A stretch of DNA of 64,000 nucleotides from an uncultured Phocaeicola sp. (GTDB lineage Bacteria; Bacteroidota; Bacteroidia; Bacteroidales; Bacteroidaceae): positions 99,520 to 163,519 of the forward strand of contig CALUJA010000006.1 of the NCBI GenBank assembly GCA_944320845.1. Direction: 5' to 3'. Positions 1 to 8,188 of this stretch are shown here, in pieces. The notes under the pieces were generated by a model. That model did not search any database, had not been told where the DNA came from, and saw nothing but the letters and a program-made list of their open reading frames with translations. Position 1 is the stretch's first letter. The number at the start of each line of letters is the position of its first letter. Position numbers and translations under genes: made by a program.

Positions 1-3000
1 GACGGAGACGGGACAGCCCTCTGCCTGCTGTGCGACAGTCAGGGGAAAATATGGCTGTCCGGATACAACCACCTCTACCGTCTGAATGAAGAAAAAGAGA
101 CATTCGACATCTTCCCGCTCGAAAACAAGGAAAACGAGTTTCATGCCATGGCCATGTGGGAGGATGCCGTAGGCAGCCTCTGGGCCGGAACGTGGACGGA
201 AGGGCTCTGGAAAATCAATCCGTCTACCGGAGAAACCCAGAAATATCTGATGTCCGGCGGCAGCAGAAGTGCCGTACACATCCACTCTATCGGAGAATAC
301 AAGCCCGACCTGCTGCTTATCGGCTCGGACAACGGGATGACTTTCTTCAAGCCCTCTACCGGAGAAAGCCAGCTCTACGCCCACTACGGAGAGGAAACGG
401 AATCGCTGTCCGACAAATTCATCTATCCCATACTGAAAGACAGGGAAGGAGGCATGTGGATTGGAACATTCTATAACGGCGTCAACTATCTGCCGCCCTA
501 CAGCGGCCAGTTTGAAGGATACACACCGGATGACAACAGTCCGCTGTTCTGCGGGAAAATCATCAGCCGCTTCTGTGAAGACGGGGAAGGGAACATCTGG
601 ATAGCCTCAGACGACGGCGGACTGAGCTGCTTCTCGCCCCAGAAGCGTGCCTTCACCGACTTTGCCGGAAGAGAAACCTTTGCCTACGACAATATCCACG
701 CGCTTTGTGAGGCAGGCGACGAACTGTGGATAGGGACTTACGGACAGAATATCCGCATTCTGAACAGAAAGACCGGAAGCATAAAAAGCTACGAGGGCAA
801 GGAGCCGAACGGAGTGAGCGTATATACCATCTTCAAAGACAGCCGGGGGCGTATCTGGACAGGGTCGATGGACGCCTTATGCCTGTATGACCGCAAAAAC
901 GACCGCCTCGTCCCCGTCGAAACGGTGGAGAGCCTCATCATCGACATCAACGAAGACACGGCGGGATACTTGTGGATTGCAACCGGGAAAGGGCTTTTCC
1001 GCCACGACCCGGACAAAATGACCTGGAAGAAATACGGACAAAAGGAAGGACTCGGCACACAAATCATCAACCATCTGTGCAAAGACCGGGAGGGAAAGCT
1101 ATGGGTAGGTACGGATGAAGGACTCTATCTGTATGACAACCGGACAGACACCCTCGCACGACAGCCGCTGAACATCCCCAACGAATACATCAACGCCATA
1201 GTAGAGGGGGACAGCTGCCTGTGGATTACTACGGCCAAAGGACTGGTCAAGTATACGCCCGGAACCAAGGCGGCACAGGTCTTCACACGAAGCGACGGAC
1301 TGCAAAGCGAAGCCTTCATTTCCGCTTCCGCCCTACGTGCCCGCAACGGGGACATCTATGTGGGAAGCATCAACGGATTCAACCGGTTCAATCCCCATCA
1401 GCTGAAACAGAACTCACTGAAGCCTACTGTGGTGCTGACCGGACTCGAAATCTTCAACCAGCCTATAGAAACGGAAGCAGGCGGCATACTGCCGCTTTCC
1501 ATCGACTGCTTGGACGAAATACACCTCTCGCATGCCGACAATGTCATCACCCTGCAATATGCGGCATTAAGCTACTGCACGCCCCAAAAGAACCAATATG
1601 CCTACATGCTGGAAGGATTCGACAAGGAATGGAACTATGTCGGCTCGCAAAACAGCACGACCTATACCAATCTGCCGGCAGGTACCTATACATTCCGGGT
1701 CAAGGCTTCGAACAACGACAATATATGGAACGAGGAAGGAACATCGATACGCATCATAATCCATCCGCCGTTTTATCTGTCTCTTCCCTTCAAGGTAGCT
1801 TACGTTCTCTTGTTCTTCCTGGCACTCGGCATACTTGTCCACTCCATCATAAAACGGAGCGAAAAGAAACATGCCAAAGTAATCGACGAGCTGAACATCC
1901 GGAAAGAGAAAGAGATGCACGAAGCAAAGATAAACTTCTTCACCATGATAGCCCATGAAATCCGTACACCGGTATCGCTCATCATCGGGCCGCTGGAGAA
2001 AGTCATGCAGTCTACTTCCCAGATTCCTGCGGAAATACGCAACGATTTGGAGATTATCGACCGCAACAGCCAGCGTCTGCTCTATCTGGTCAACCAACTG
2101 CTGGACTTCCGAAAGGTGGAACAGAATGAAATGAAGATGCATTTCGCCTCTCAGAGCATCAAAGAACTGATGAAGGCGGTATGCGAACGGTTTCAGCCGT
2201 CGCTGGAACAAAAGGGCATCGCGCTGTCTGTCGTTTATCCGGAAGACGGATTTTATGCCGATGTAGACCGGGAGGCCGTGACCAAAGTGCTGAGCAACCT
2301 GCTGACCAATGCCAACAAATACACAAAAGACGATGTAAAGATTGAGTTTGCCGCACAAACCCAGCAGCAGACCTTCTCCATCAGTGTGACCGACAACGGG
2401 AAAGGCATGAATCCGAAGGAGCTTCAGCTTATCTTCCAGCCATTTTATCAGGGTTCGGACAACAAGCCGGGCACCGGCATCGGGCTCAGCATCGTGAAAG
2501 GCATTGTGGAGGCGCATCACGGACAGATAGAAGTGAAATCGCAAGAAGCCAAGGGGTCTTCTTTCCGCATCATCCTCCCCATCAGGCAAAAGGACGCCAA
2601 ACCTGCCGAAAACACACCCCAAAAGACTACAAAGCTGCCGGAAGACATTCTGCCGGAACAAATCAGCAACCTGAACGCCAAAAAGCTTCCCGTGATACTG
2701 ATAGCTGAAGACAATGAAGACATGATGCATTTTCTCTCTGAAAGCTTCAAGTCGTCTTACACCGTCATTCAGGCCAACGACGGCAGGGAAGCATTGGAGC
2801 ACCTGAAAGGACAGGATGTCGCTTTAATCATCAGCGACTGGATGATGCCGAACATGGACGGCATCGAACTCTGCAAGGCGGTGCGCAACGACCCGCTGAC
2901 AAGCCATATCCCTTTCATCCTGCTGACAGCAAAGACCGACAACGACTCGAAAATATCGGGAATGAACTGCGGAGCGGACGCATACATCGAAAAGCCCTTT

Positions 3001-3450
3001 TCCTTGCAGTATCTCAGTGCCTGCATAAAGAATCTGCTTGACCTCCGCGAACAGCTTTACAAGAAGTTCTCGCAAATGCCGACCGTGCCTATCAGCTCCA
3101 TAGCCGGGAACAGTGCCGACAAAGAGTTTCTCATCAAGATGAACCAACTGATAGAAGACAATTTCGACAATACAGAACTGTCGGTCGACTTTCTTGCCGA
3201 ACAGCTTTGCATCAGCCGCTCGGGACTGTTTGCCAAGATAAAGGCACTGGCCAACATCACTCCCAACGAGATGATTCAACTAATCCGCCTGAAAAAGGCC
3301 GCCACCCTTTTACTGGAAAACAAATACCATATCAGCGAAGTGAGCTATATGGTAGGATTCAACAATCCTTCCTATTTCAGCAAATGCTTCCAGAAACAGT
3401 TTGGAGTGACTCCGGGAAAATTTGTGGAAAACAATACAGAAAAGAAATAG
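1..3450 (+). CDS. Hybrid two-component system sensor/regulator (HTCS), 5' end outside window
   Basis: The frame is open from base 1, so the N-terminus is missing; 1149 residues are visible. Residues 1 to about 460 carry repeated beta-propeller blades with W-[IV]-G-T or W-I-A type cores. A Y_Y_Y-type domain follows at about 495-585 and one membrane segment at about 595-617. The cytoplasmic part has a HisKA domain (His652 in HEIRTP), an HATPase domain with N box and DNGKG and GTGIG motifs, a receiver domain (Asp946 in SDWMMP) and a C-terminal AraC-type helix-turn-helix at about 1045-1140. In Bacteroides such one-protein sensors usually detect a glycan breakdown product in the periplasm and activate a polysaccharide utilisation locus. 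The cognate locus is probably to the left, outside the window; no susC/susD pair is visible here. Domain architecture is clear; the ligand cannot be predicted. Confidence 0.95.
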   Translation, partial: DGDGTALCLLCDSQGKIWLSGYNHLYRLNEEKETFDIFPLENKENEFHAMAMWEDAVGSLWAGTWTEGLWKINPSTGETQKYLMSGGSRSAVHIHSIGEYKPDLLLIGSDNGMTFFKPSTGESQLYAHYGEETESLSDKFIYPILKDREGGMWIGTFYNGVNYLPPYSGQFEGYTPDDNSPLFCGKIISRFCEDGEGNIWIASDDGGLSCFSPQKRAFTDFAGRETFAYDNIHALCEAGDELWIGTYGQNIRILNRKTGSIKSYEGKEPNGVSVYTIFKDSRGRIWTGSMDALCLYDRKNDRLVPVETVESLIIDINEDTAGYLWIATGKGLFRHDPDKMTWKKYGQKEGLGTQIINHLCKDREGKLWVGTDEGLYLYDNRTDTLARQPLNIPNEYINAIVEGDSCLWITTAKGLVKYTPGTKAAQVFTRSDGLQSEAFISASALRARNGDIYVGSINGFNRFNPHQLKQNSLKPTVVLTGLEIFNQPIETEAGGILPLSIDCLDEIHLSHADNVITLQYAALSYCTPQKNQYAYMLEGFDKEWNYVGSQNSTTYTNLPAGTYTFRVKASNNDNIWNEEGTSIRIIIHPPFYLSLPFKVAYVLLFFLALGILVHSIIKRSEKKHAKVIDELNIRKEKEMHEAKINFFTMIAHEIRTPVSLIIGPLEKVMQSTSQIPAEIRNDLEIIDRNSQRLLYLVNQLLDFRKVEQNEMKMHFASQSIKELMKAVCERFQPSLEQKGIALSVVYPEDGFYADVDREAVTKVLSNLLTNANKYTKDDVKIEFAAQTQQQTFSISVTDNGKGMNPKELQLIFQPFYQGSDNKPGTGIGLSIVKGIVEAHHGQIEVKSQEAKGSSFRIILPIRQKDAKPAENTPQKTTKLPEDILPEQISNLNAKKLPVILIAEDNEDMMHFLSESFKSSYTVIQANDGREALEHLKGQDVALIISDWMMPNMDGIELCKAVRNDPLTSHIPFILLTAKTDNDSKISGMNCGADAYIEKPFSLQYLSACIKNLLDLREQLYKKFSQMPTVPISSIAGNSADKEFLIKMNQLIEDNFDNTELSVDFLAEQLCISRSGLFAKIKALANITPNEMIQLIRLKKAATLLLENKYHISEVSYMVGFNNPSYFSKCFQKQFGVTPGKFVENNTEKK

Positions 3451-3561
3451 GCAAAGCCCTAAAAACGACAACTCAACAAAGCAAATCTGGCAAAGAAACG
3501 CTAAATACACATTTATATTATATATACTTCAAACATAAAGGAGAGAAAAACGCGCATTTTT

Positions 3562-3592
3562 TTTGCAGTTTAAGAAATAATCCCTACCTTTG
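3562..3592 (+). promoter_or_regulatory. Bacteroides-type promoter for the tRNA-Glu pair
   Basis: TTTG at 3562-3565, a 19-nt spacer, then TACCTTTG at 3585-3592. This matches the Bacteroides -33 TTTG / -7 TAnnTTTG layout exactly. The first tRNA begins 38 nt further downstream. Confidence 0.8.
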
Positions 3593-3630
3593 CACCCGTG
3601 ATTGAGAAAAGCTCACCACAAGCCAAGGCC

Positions 3631-3702
3631 GGCCCGTTCGTCTATCGGTTAGGACGCAAGATTTTCATTCTTGAAAGGGGGGTTCGATTCCCCCACGGGC
3701 TA
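3631..3702 (+). tRNA. tRNA-Glu (anticodon TTC), copy 1
   Basis: A 72-nt cloverleaf. Acceptor GGCCCGT pairs with ACGGGCT with one G-T pair. The D arm contains GGTTAGGA, the anticodon stem is CAAGA/TCTTG with a TTTTCAT loop (anticodon TTC at its centre), and the T arm contains GGTTCGATTCC. The CCA end is not encoded; A3702 is the discriminator base. It is the first of two identical copies sharing one promoter. Confidence 0.95.
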
Positions 3703-3747
3703 CCTGATTGATATCATACATCAGGCAATGCCGGTGTAAAAAAGGCC

Positions 3748-3819
3748 GGCCCGTTCGTCTATCGGTTAGGACGCAAGATTTTCATTCTTGAAAGGGGGGT
3801 TCGATTCCCCCACGGGCTA
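3748..3819 (+). tRNA. tRNA-Glu (anticodon TTC), copy 2
   Basis: Base-for-base the same as the copy at 3631-3702, offset by 117 nt. The preceding AAGGCC hexamer is also shared, which suggests a tandem duplication. No second promoter box is visible in the 45-nt spacer, so both are probably cut from one transcript that ends at the hairpin at 3827-3862. Confidence 0.95.
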
Positions 3820-3826
3820 CAGACGA

Positions 3827-3862
3827 AAAGAGACATGTCTCTGCAAAACGATGTGTCTCTTT
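3827..3862. terminator. Terminator between tRNA-Glu and the phosphopantetheinyl transferase
   Basis: Inverted repeat AAAGAGACA (3827-3835) and TGTCTCTTT (3854-3862) with an 18-nt loop. On the plus strand it is followed by CATTTTTC. It lies between convergent units and touches the stop codon of the minus-strand gene, so it may act in both directions. Confidence 0.6.
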
Positions 3863-4509
3863 CATTTTTCCGGCAAACTCCAGGTACAGACAAAACCGGG
3901 GTGTATCATATAACGGACTGAAAAAGTCTGCAAATGTTTCGTGCGATACTCCTCACCCACAAAACATCCTTCATCCTGCAAAATGAAAGGCCGGATGCGC
4001 AGATGTTCCAAAAAGTCCACTTCCTCACAATCCATCAGCTTATAGATGGTTTCCTTAGCCGACCAATGCAGCAACAACTGATAAAGACAGGACGAGGAAT
4101 CCGACTCCCGTTCTCTTTCAAGCATCTCATCCGGACGCATAAACCGGGAAGCGACCTTACGCACCCTTTCACCGTAATATTCTATGTCAATGCCGACTTC
4201 GGAAGAAGGATGACAACCTACCGCCACATAGCCTTTCGTATGGGATATGGTCAGATGAAACGGGAAATCTGCCACATAAGGACGGCCGGACGGATAATGG
4301 AGAATGTCCAGCTCACGCCCCGTCAACTCTTTCAGCAGCACCCGCACGGCCGTACACTCCAACTGACGGGACGCCGACCTCAGCTGACGGACTTCTTCCC
4401 GCCAAGCCGCAGTGTCTGAAAACCTTTCCAAAAGCTCATCAAGCCCCTCTGTCACCTCCCATACAGCCCAGACAGCCCCTCCGTCTTCCCATTTCTTCAG
4501 CAGCGGCAT
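3862..4509 (-). CDS. 4'-phosphopantetheinyl transferase superfamily protein
   Basis: 215 residues. Such enzymes move the phosphopantetheine arm of coenzyme A onto a conserved serine of carrier proteins. Seen here: ISHTKGYVAVG (88-98), the magnesium-binding GIDIE (106-110) and WSAKETIYK (149-157), the three signature blocks of the Sfp/AcpT superfamily. The length fits the two-half Sfp-like group better than the short AcpS group. The ATG lies one base after the gldE stop, so it is the last gene of a mutY-ssb-gldE unit and probably translationally coupled. Its carrier-protein substrate (fatty-acid ACP or another) cannot be told from sequence. Confidence 0.9.
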   Translation of the reverse strand: MPLLKKWEDGGAVWAVWEVTEGLDELLERFSDTAAWREEVRQLRSASRQLECTAVRVLLKELTGRELDILHYPSGRPYVADFPFHLTISHTKGYVAVGCHPSSEVGIDIEYYGERVRKVASRFMRPDEMLERERESDSSSCLYQLLLHWSAKETIYKLMDCEEVDFLEHLRIRPFILQDEGCFVGEEYRTKHLQTFSVRYMIHPGFVCTWSLPEK

Positions 4510-4510
4510 A

Positions 4511-5863
4511 TCACTCGGCCTCCTCCTTTTGTTCCGACTCCGGATGAACCGTAACCTTTACTTTCAGAATACGGCGGGCGTTCATCTCCAGAATTTCAAA
4601 GCTGTAGTTCCGGAATTCTATCACCTCATGCAGCGCAGGAAACTCCCCTTTCAGCTCAAGCAGCAGTCCGGCTACCGTATCCGAGTCGCCGGCAGCATCC
4701 TCAAACACATCCGCATCCACCTTCAGTATCTTATAAAAATCAGAAAGCAGCGTCTTGGCCTCAAAGATGTATACGTTGTCGTCGACCTTGACATAGGGAA
4801 GTTCCTCTTCGTCATACTCGTCATTTATCTCGCCCACTATCTCTTCGATGATATCCTCCATCGTCACAATCCCCAATGTACCGCCAAACTCATCCACCAC
4901 AATGGCTATATGGACTTTATTGGCCTGAAAATCGCGCAGCAAAGCATCAATCTTCTTCGTTTCGGGTACGAAGAAAGCGGGGCGGACAAGCTTCTGCCAC
5001 TGGAAACTGTCGTCCTTATCCAGATAAGGCAGCAGGTCTTTAATGTAAAGGATGCCTTTAATATTGTCGCGTGTATCTTCATAAACCGGAATGCGTGAAT
5101 AGACATTCTCCACCACACACCGCAAAACCTTGGAAAAAGGTGCGCTGATTTCCAAATCCACCATATCCAGACGAGAAGTCATCACCTCTTTAGCCGTCTC
5201 TTCGCCAAAGCGGATTATACCTTCCAGCATGTTGCTTTCTTCTGATATATCGTTCTTGTCTGTCAGTTCCAAAGCCTGCGAGAGTTCGTCAACCGACAGA
5301 TTCGGCTTCTTCTTTTGTGCCAGACGGTTGAAAGCCCATGTGGAATGCACCAGCACATTGGACAACGGACGACATATCGCACAAAGCCGCAACATCACCG
5401 GGGCAGACCTGCGGCAGAACCGCAGAGCATGCTGCGCCGAATAGATGCGGGGCATGATTTCACCGAAGACCAAGAGCAGAAACACCAAAACCACCGTAAC
5501 GGCTATAAAGCCCACGGCAGAAACCGCACCCCAGTGCACCACATTCCAGAAAAAGAAATTAAGCAGCAAGATAAATGCCACATTCATCAGATTGTTCAAT
5601 ACAACCACCGTTGCCTGCAAGCGCTCCGAGTCGTCCAGCAAAGTCTTGACGCGCTTGTCACAGGGAGTATCACTTTCGTCTATCTCATCCAGTTCGGAAG
5701 AAGTAAGTGAAAAAAAGGCTATCTCAGAAGCCGAAACAAAAGCAGACGCATACAGCGACAGAACAGACAACACCAACGCCACGACCGCTCCTACAGAAGG
5801 AGGCGTAACAACGATACCGCGACAAAAATCCGTCACGAAAGATAAACACGAGTCAGGGTCCAA
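4511..5863 (-). CDS. gldE: GldE-like CNNM/CBS membrane protein
   Basis: 450 residues. Hydrophobic segments at about 23-50, 85-105 and 113-135 form a CNNM-type membrane domain. Two CBS motifs follow, at about 227-280 (RIPVYEDTRDNIKGILYIKD) and 296-345 (VDEFGGTLGIVTMEDIIEE), and then a CorC/HlyC-type C-terminal domain at about 355-440. The family includes CorC-like ion-efflux proteins. In gliding Bacteroidetes GldE is encoded beside ssb and mutY, the same neighbourhood as here; gldD is absent. Bacteroides do not glide, so a general membrane or ion role is more likely than motility. The acidic C-terminal tail is poorly conserved in such proteins. Confidence 0.88.
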   Translation of the reverse strand: MDPDSCLSFVTDFCRGIVVTPPSVGAVVALVLSVLSLYASAFVSASEIAFFSLTSSELDEIDESDTPCDKRVKTLLDDSERLQATVVVLNNLMNVAFILLLNFFFWNVVHWGAVSAVGFIAVTVVLVFLLLVFGEIMPRIYSAQHALRFCRRSAPVMLRLCAICRPLSNVLVHSTWAFNRLAQKKKPNLSVDELSQALELTDKNDISEESNMLEGIIRFGEETAKEVMTSRLDMVDLEISAPFSKVLRCVVENVYSRIPVYEDTRDNIKGILYIKDLLPYLDKDDSFQWQKLVRPAFFVPETKKIDALLRDFQANKVHIAIVVDEFGGTLGIVTMEDIIEEIVGEINDEYDEEELPYVKVDDNVYIFEAKTLLSDFYKILKVDADVFEDAAGDSDTVAGLLLELKGEFPALHEVIEFRNYSFEILEMNARRILKVKVTVHPESEQKEEAE

Positions 5864-5935
5864 GGAATAAAAATTTAGTTAAACAATATTTTATGAAGAA
5901 CGGAAAAGGTCTCACACACCTTATCCCCTCTCCAT

Positions 5936-6385
5936 TCAGAACGGCAAATCATCTGCCGCATCGTTCTGCCCCGAAGCTTGTCCGGGAACAGGCTGAGACT
6001 GCTGGGGCTGCTGCAGAGGCTGCGCCTGCACACCAGACGGCTGCTGCACGGCTTTGGGAGTCAGCATCTCCATATTATCACCGAATATCTCCACCACATA
6101 GCGCTTAACCCCGTTCTGATCGTCGTAAGAACGAGTGCGAATCTTTCCTTCTATATACAGCTTGTCGCCTTTATGCACATACTTTTCAGCGATTTCCGCC
6201 AGGCCGCGCCACAAGACTATGTTATGCCACTCCGTCCGCTCCGGGACAACCGTCCCGTTTGCCAACGTATAGCCCTTGTCTGTAGTGGCCAGCGGGAAAG
6301 TGGCTACAGCCACTCCCGTATCCAAATATCTTACATCGGGGTCTTTCCCTACATTCCCTATCAGCTGAACTTTATTCAAAGACAT
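5936..6385 (-). CDS. ssb: Single-stranded DNA-binding protein
   Basis: 149 residues. An OB-fold occupies residues 1 to about 105 (starts MSLNKVQLIGNVGKDPDVR; contains EWHNIVLWRGLAEIAEKY). A Gln/Pro-rich flexible linker follows, and the protein ends in the acidic tip DDLPF used to recruit repair and replication proteins. It coats single-stranded DNA during replication, recombination and repair. It starts 13 nt after the mutY stop, so the two are probably co-transcribed. Confidence 0.97.
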   Translation of the reverse strand: MSLNKVQLIGNVGKDPDVRYLDTGVAVATFPLATTDKGYTLANGTVVPERTEWHNIVLWRGLAEIAEKYVHKGDKLYIEGKIRTRSYDDQNGVKRYVVEIFGDNMEMLTPKAVQQPSGVQAQPLQQPQQSQPVPGQASGQNDAADDLPF

Positions 6386-6398
6386 GATTTCCGGTATT

Positions 6399-7454
6399 TT
6401 AATCAGGTTTCAAAAGTAGCGAAAAAAAACGAGACAGCAAGCGCGATACGGGAAATTTATACAAATCGCCTTCACGTATGCGCAGATACCCCGGCAAGGC
6501 CGCATCGTCCGGCACAACCACTTCATAAAAATCAGCGAATATCACGCGATGCGACAGCACATGCCTTTCATCCTTCCTGACCAGACGCACCCGGACAGGA
6601 GCCGAACGGGCAAACATCTCTGCAAACCCCGGCAGGCAGAACAGTTCCTCTTCGCCCACCGCCCGTTCCTCCTCCAGCAGCGGGATTTCATAAAGATTCT
6701 GCCAGATGTCCGCCTTTTCCCTCTTGCGCACGAACATGTCCCCGCTCTCCGTATGCACATATAAATAGATGAGATACCTGCACGAAACCTTCGTCTTATG
6801 CTGCTTGCACGGCAGAACACCCACCTTCCCGGAATGAAAGGCCACACAAGTTTCCGCCAGCGGACAGGCCATACAGTCGGGAGAAGAAGGCACACACTGC
6901 AAAGCCCCGAAATCCATGATTGCCTGATTATACAAGGCCGGCCGTTGCCTGTCAATCAGCTCACCGGCCAAGGCGGCAAATATCTTTTTCCCCTTAGACG
7001 AATCGACCGGCTCTTCTATCCCCCTCCACCGCGACAAGACACGGTATACGTTTCCATCGACCACCGCACAAGGCATGTCGTAGGCAAACGAACAGATGGC
7101 GGCAGCCGTATAATCGCCCACCCCCTTCAAAGCCCGCACTTCATCATAGCCAACCGGAAACCTGCCCTGCATCAAAATCGATTTTGCCGCCGCATGAAGA
7201 TTGCGCGCACGGGAGTAATACCCCAGTCCTTGCCAATGCCTCATCACCTCTTCCTCCGATGCTTCCGCCAGCGACCCGACATCAGGGAAACGTTTGATAA
7301 AGCGGCAATAATATTCATATCCCTGCATCACCCTCGTTTGCTGCAGGATAATCTCAGACACCCATATCCGATAAGGGTCTTTCGTATGGCGCCACGGCAA
7401 GTCACGCCCATGCCTGCCATACCACTCCATTAGTATATCAGCAAATCTGCCCAT
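6399..7454 (-). CDS. mutY: A/G-specific adenine glycosylase
   Basis: 351 residues. It removes adenine mispaired with 8-oxoguanine. Seen: the catalytic glutamate region SEIILQQTRV (Glu34), a helix-hairpin-helix at about 108-120 (LKGVGDYTAAAI), catalytic Asp133 in VVDGNVYR, and four iron-sulfur cysteines spaced C-x6-C-x2-C-x5-C (Cys187, 194, 197, 203). The C-terminal region (about 230-345) fits the NUDIX-like 8-oxoguanine recognition domain. It is first in the minus-strand unit mutY-ssb-gldE-PPTase. Confidence 0.97.
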   Translation of the reverse strand: MGRFADILMEWYGRHGRDLPWRHTKDPYRIWVSEIILQQTRVMQGYEYYCRFIKRFPDVGSLAEASEEEVMRHWQGLGYYSRARNLHAAAKSILMQGRFPVGYDEVRALKGVGDYTAAAICSFAYDMPCAVVDGNVYRVLSRWRGIEEPVDSSKGKKIFAALAGELIDRQRPALYNQAIMDFGALQCVPSSPDCMACPLAETCVAFHSGKVGVLPCKQHKTKVSCRYLIYLYVHTESGDMFVRKREKADIWQNLYEIPLLEEERAVGEEELFCLPGFAEMFARSAPVRVRLVRKDERHVLSHRVIFADFYEVVVPDDAALPGYLRIREGDLYKFPVSRLLSRFFSLLLKPD

Positions 7455-7469
7455 GCTCTAAAATTTCTG

Positions 7470-7477
7470 CAAAAATA
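7470..7477 (-). promoter_or_regulatory. -7 box for the mutY operon
   Basis: On the minus strand this reads TATTTTTG, matching TAnnTTTG, 15 nt before the mutY ATG. No clear -33 TTTG at the right distance. Confidence 0.5.
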
Positions 7478-7553
7478 GATGTTTTTCAGAAGCCTCATCC
7501 CCCAACCGAAAAAAAATGTTCGCAATAAATTTTCAAAAGAACAAGAAAAGCTA

Positions 7554-7561
7554 TATATTTG
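7554..7561 (+). promoter_or_regulatory. -7 box for the HU gene
   Basis: TATATTTG, matching TAnnTTTG, 46 nt before the HU ATG. No perfect -33 TTTG is seen upstream. Confidence 0.55.
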
Positions 7562-7607
7562 CAGACCAAAAAATTAAGATAACGTATAACAATAATTTAT
7601 TTCTGAA

Positions 7608-7886
7608 ATGACTAAAGCAGATATCGTAAACGAAATTGCTAAAAACACTGGAATAGATAAACAGACAGTGCTGACGACATTGGAAGCGTTCATGGAATCA
7701 GTGAAAGAATCTCTTTCTAATGATGAAAACGTATATCTTCGCGGCTTCGGCAGTTTCATCGTAAAGAAAAGAGCGCAGAAAACTGCCCGTAACATTTCTA
7801 AAAACACAACAATCATCATTCCGGAGCACAATATTCCGGCATTCAAACCGGCCAAGACGTTTACTCTTTCAGTAAAGAACAATTAA
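7608..7886 (+). CDS. HU/IHF-family DNA-binding protein
   Basis: 92 residues. It begins MTKADIVNEIAKNTGIDKQ, has the conserved RGFGSF turn and a beta arm with RNISKNTTIIIPEHNIPAFKPAK, as in HU/IHF proteins that bend and compact DNA as dimers. It is followed after 33 nt by a 30-residue basic protein and then by RNase G; this order is, from memory, widely kept in Bacteroidetes. The last residues are not those of an integrated-element HU, so a housekeeping nucleoid role is likely. Confidence 0.93.
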   Translation: MTKADIVNEIAKNTGIDKQTVLTTLEAFMESVKESLSNDENVYLRGFGSFIVKKRAQKTARNISKNTTIIIPEHNIPAFKPAKTFTLSVKNN

Positions 7887-7919
7887 CTTAAGTATTAACC
7901 CTATAAATTTTTAGAAGCT

Positions 7920-8012
7920 ATGCCAAGCGGAAAGAAAAGAAAAAGACATAAAATGTCCACTCACAAGCGTAAAAAAAGACTAAGAAAGAACAGACATAAA
8001 AGTAAAAAATAA
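7920..8012 (+). CDS. 30-residue highly basic protein, probable ribosomal protein bL38 of Bacteroidetes
   Basis: A reading frame of 30 codons that starts MPSGKKRKRHKMSTHKRKKR and ends in KK; 19 of the 30 residues are Lys, Arg or His. It has its own ATG 33 nt after the HU stop. I believe this matches the small Bacteroidetes-specific large-subunit protein reported from a Flavobacterium johnsoniae ribosome structure and named bL38; that link is from memory and needs checking by alignment. The composition alone makes an RNA-binding role likely. It is easily missed by gene callers because of its size. Confidence 0.75.
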   Translation: MPSGKKRKRHKMSTHKRKKRLRKNRHKSKK

Positions 8013-8038
8013 TTGTTAGTCTGTCTGACTTCAATAAA

Positions 8039-8081
8039 GAACAAACTTGCAAAGCTCCTTTATAGTCTTTCAGGTTTGTTC
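8039..8081 (+). terminator. Terminator after HU and the 30-residue protein
   Basis: GAACAAAC...AAAG (from 8039) pairs with CTTTC...GTTTGTTC (to 8081), followed by TTTGTGTATT. No TAnnTTTG box is visible between this hairpin and the RNase G start at 8189, so RNase G may depend on read-through. Confidence 0.6.
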
Positions 8082-8188
8082 TTTGTGTATTATGATTCCC
8101 TTACCTCCGAGCGATACAGACATTGCCAGACAAGAACTGTAGCTTCATGGTAATCCTTTTATTATTAACCTAAAAACTAAGTAATCAA

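Noticed and set aside
1567-2802. Long minus-strand open frame (411 codons) inside the hybrid regulator gene
   Set aside because: It lies fully opposite a gene with clear domain motifs, and its translation shows no recognisable domain. It is a shadow frame.
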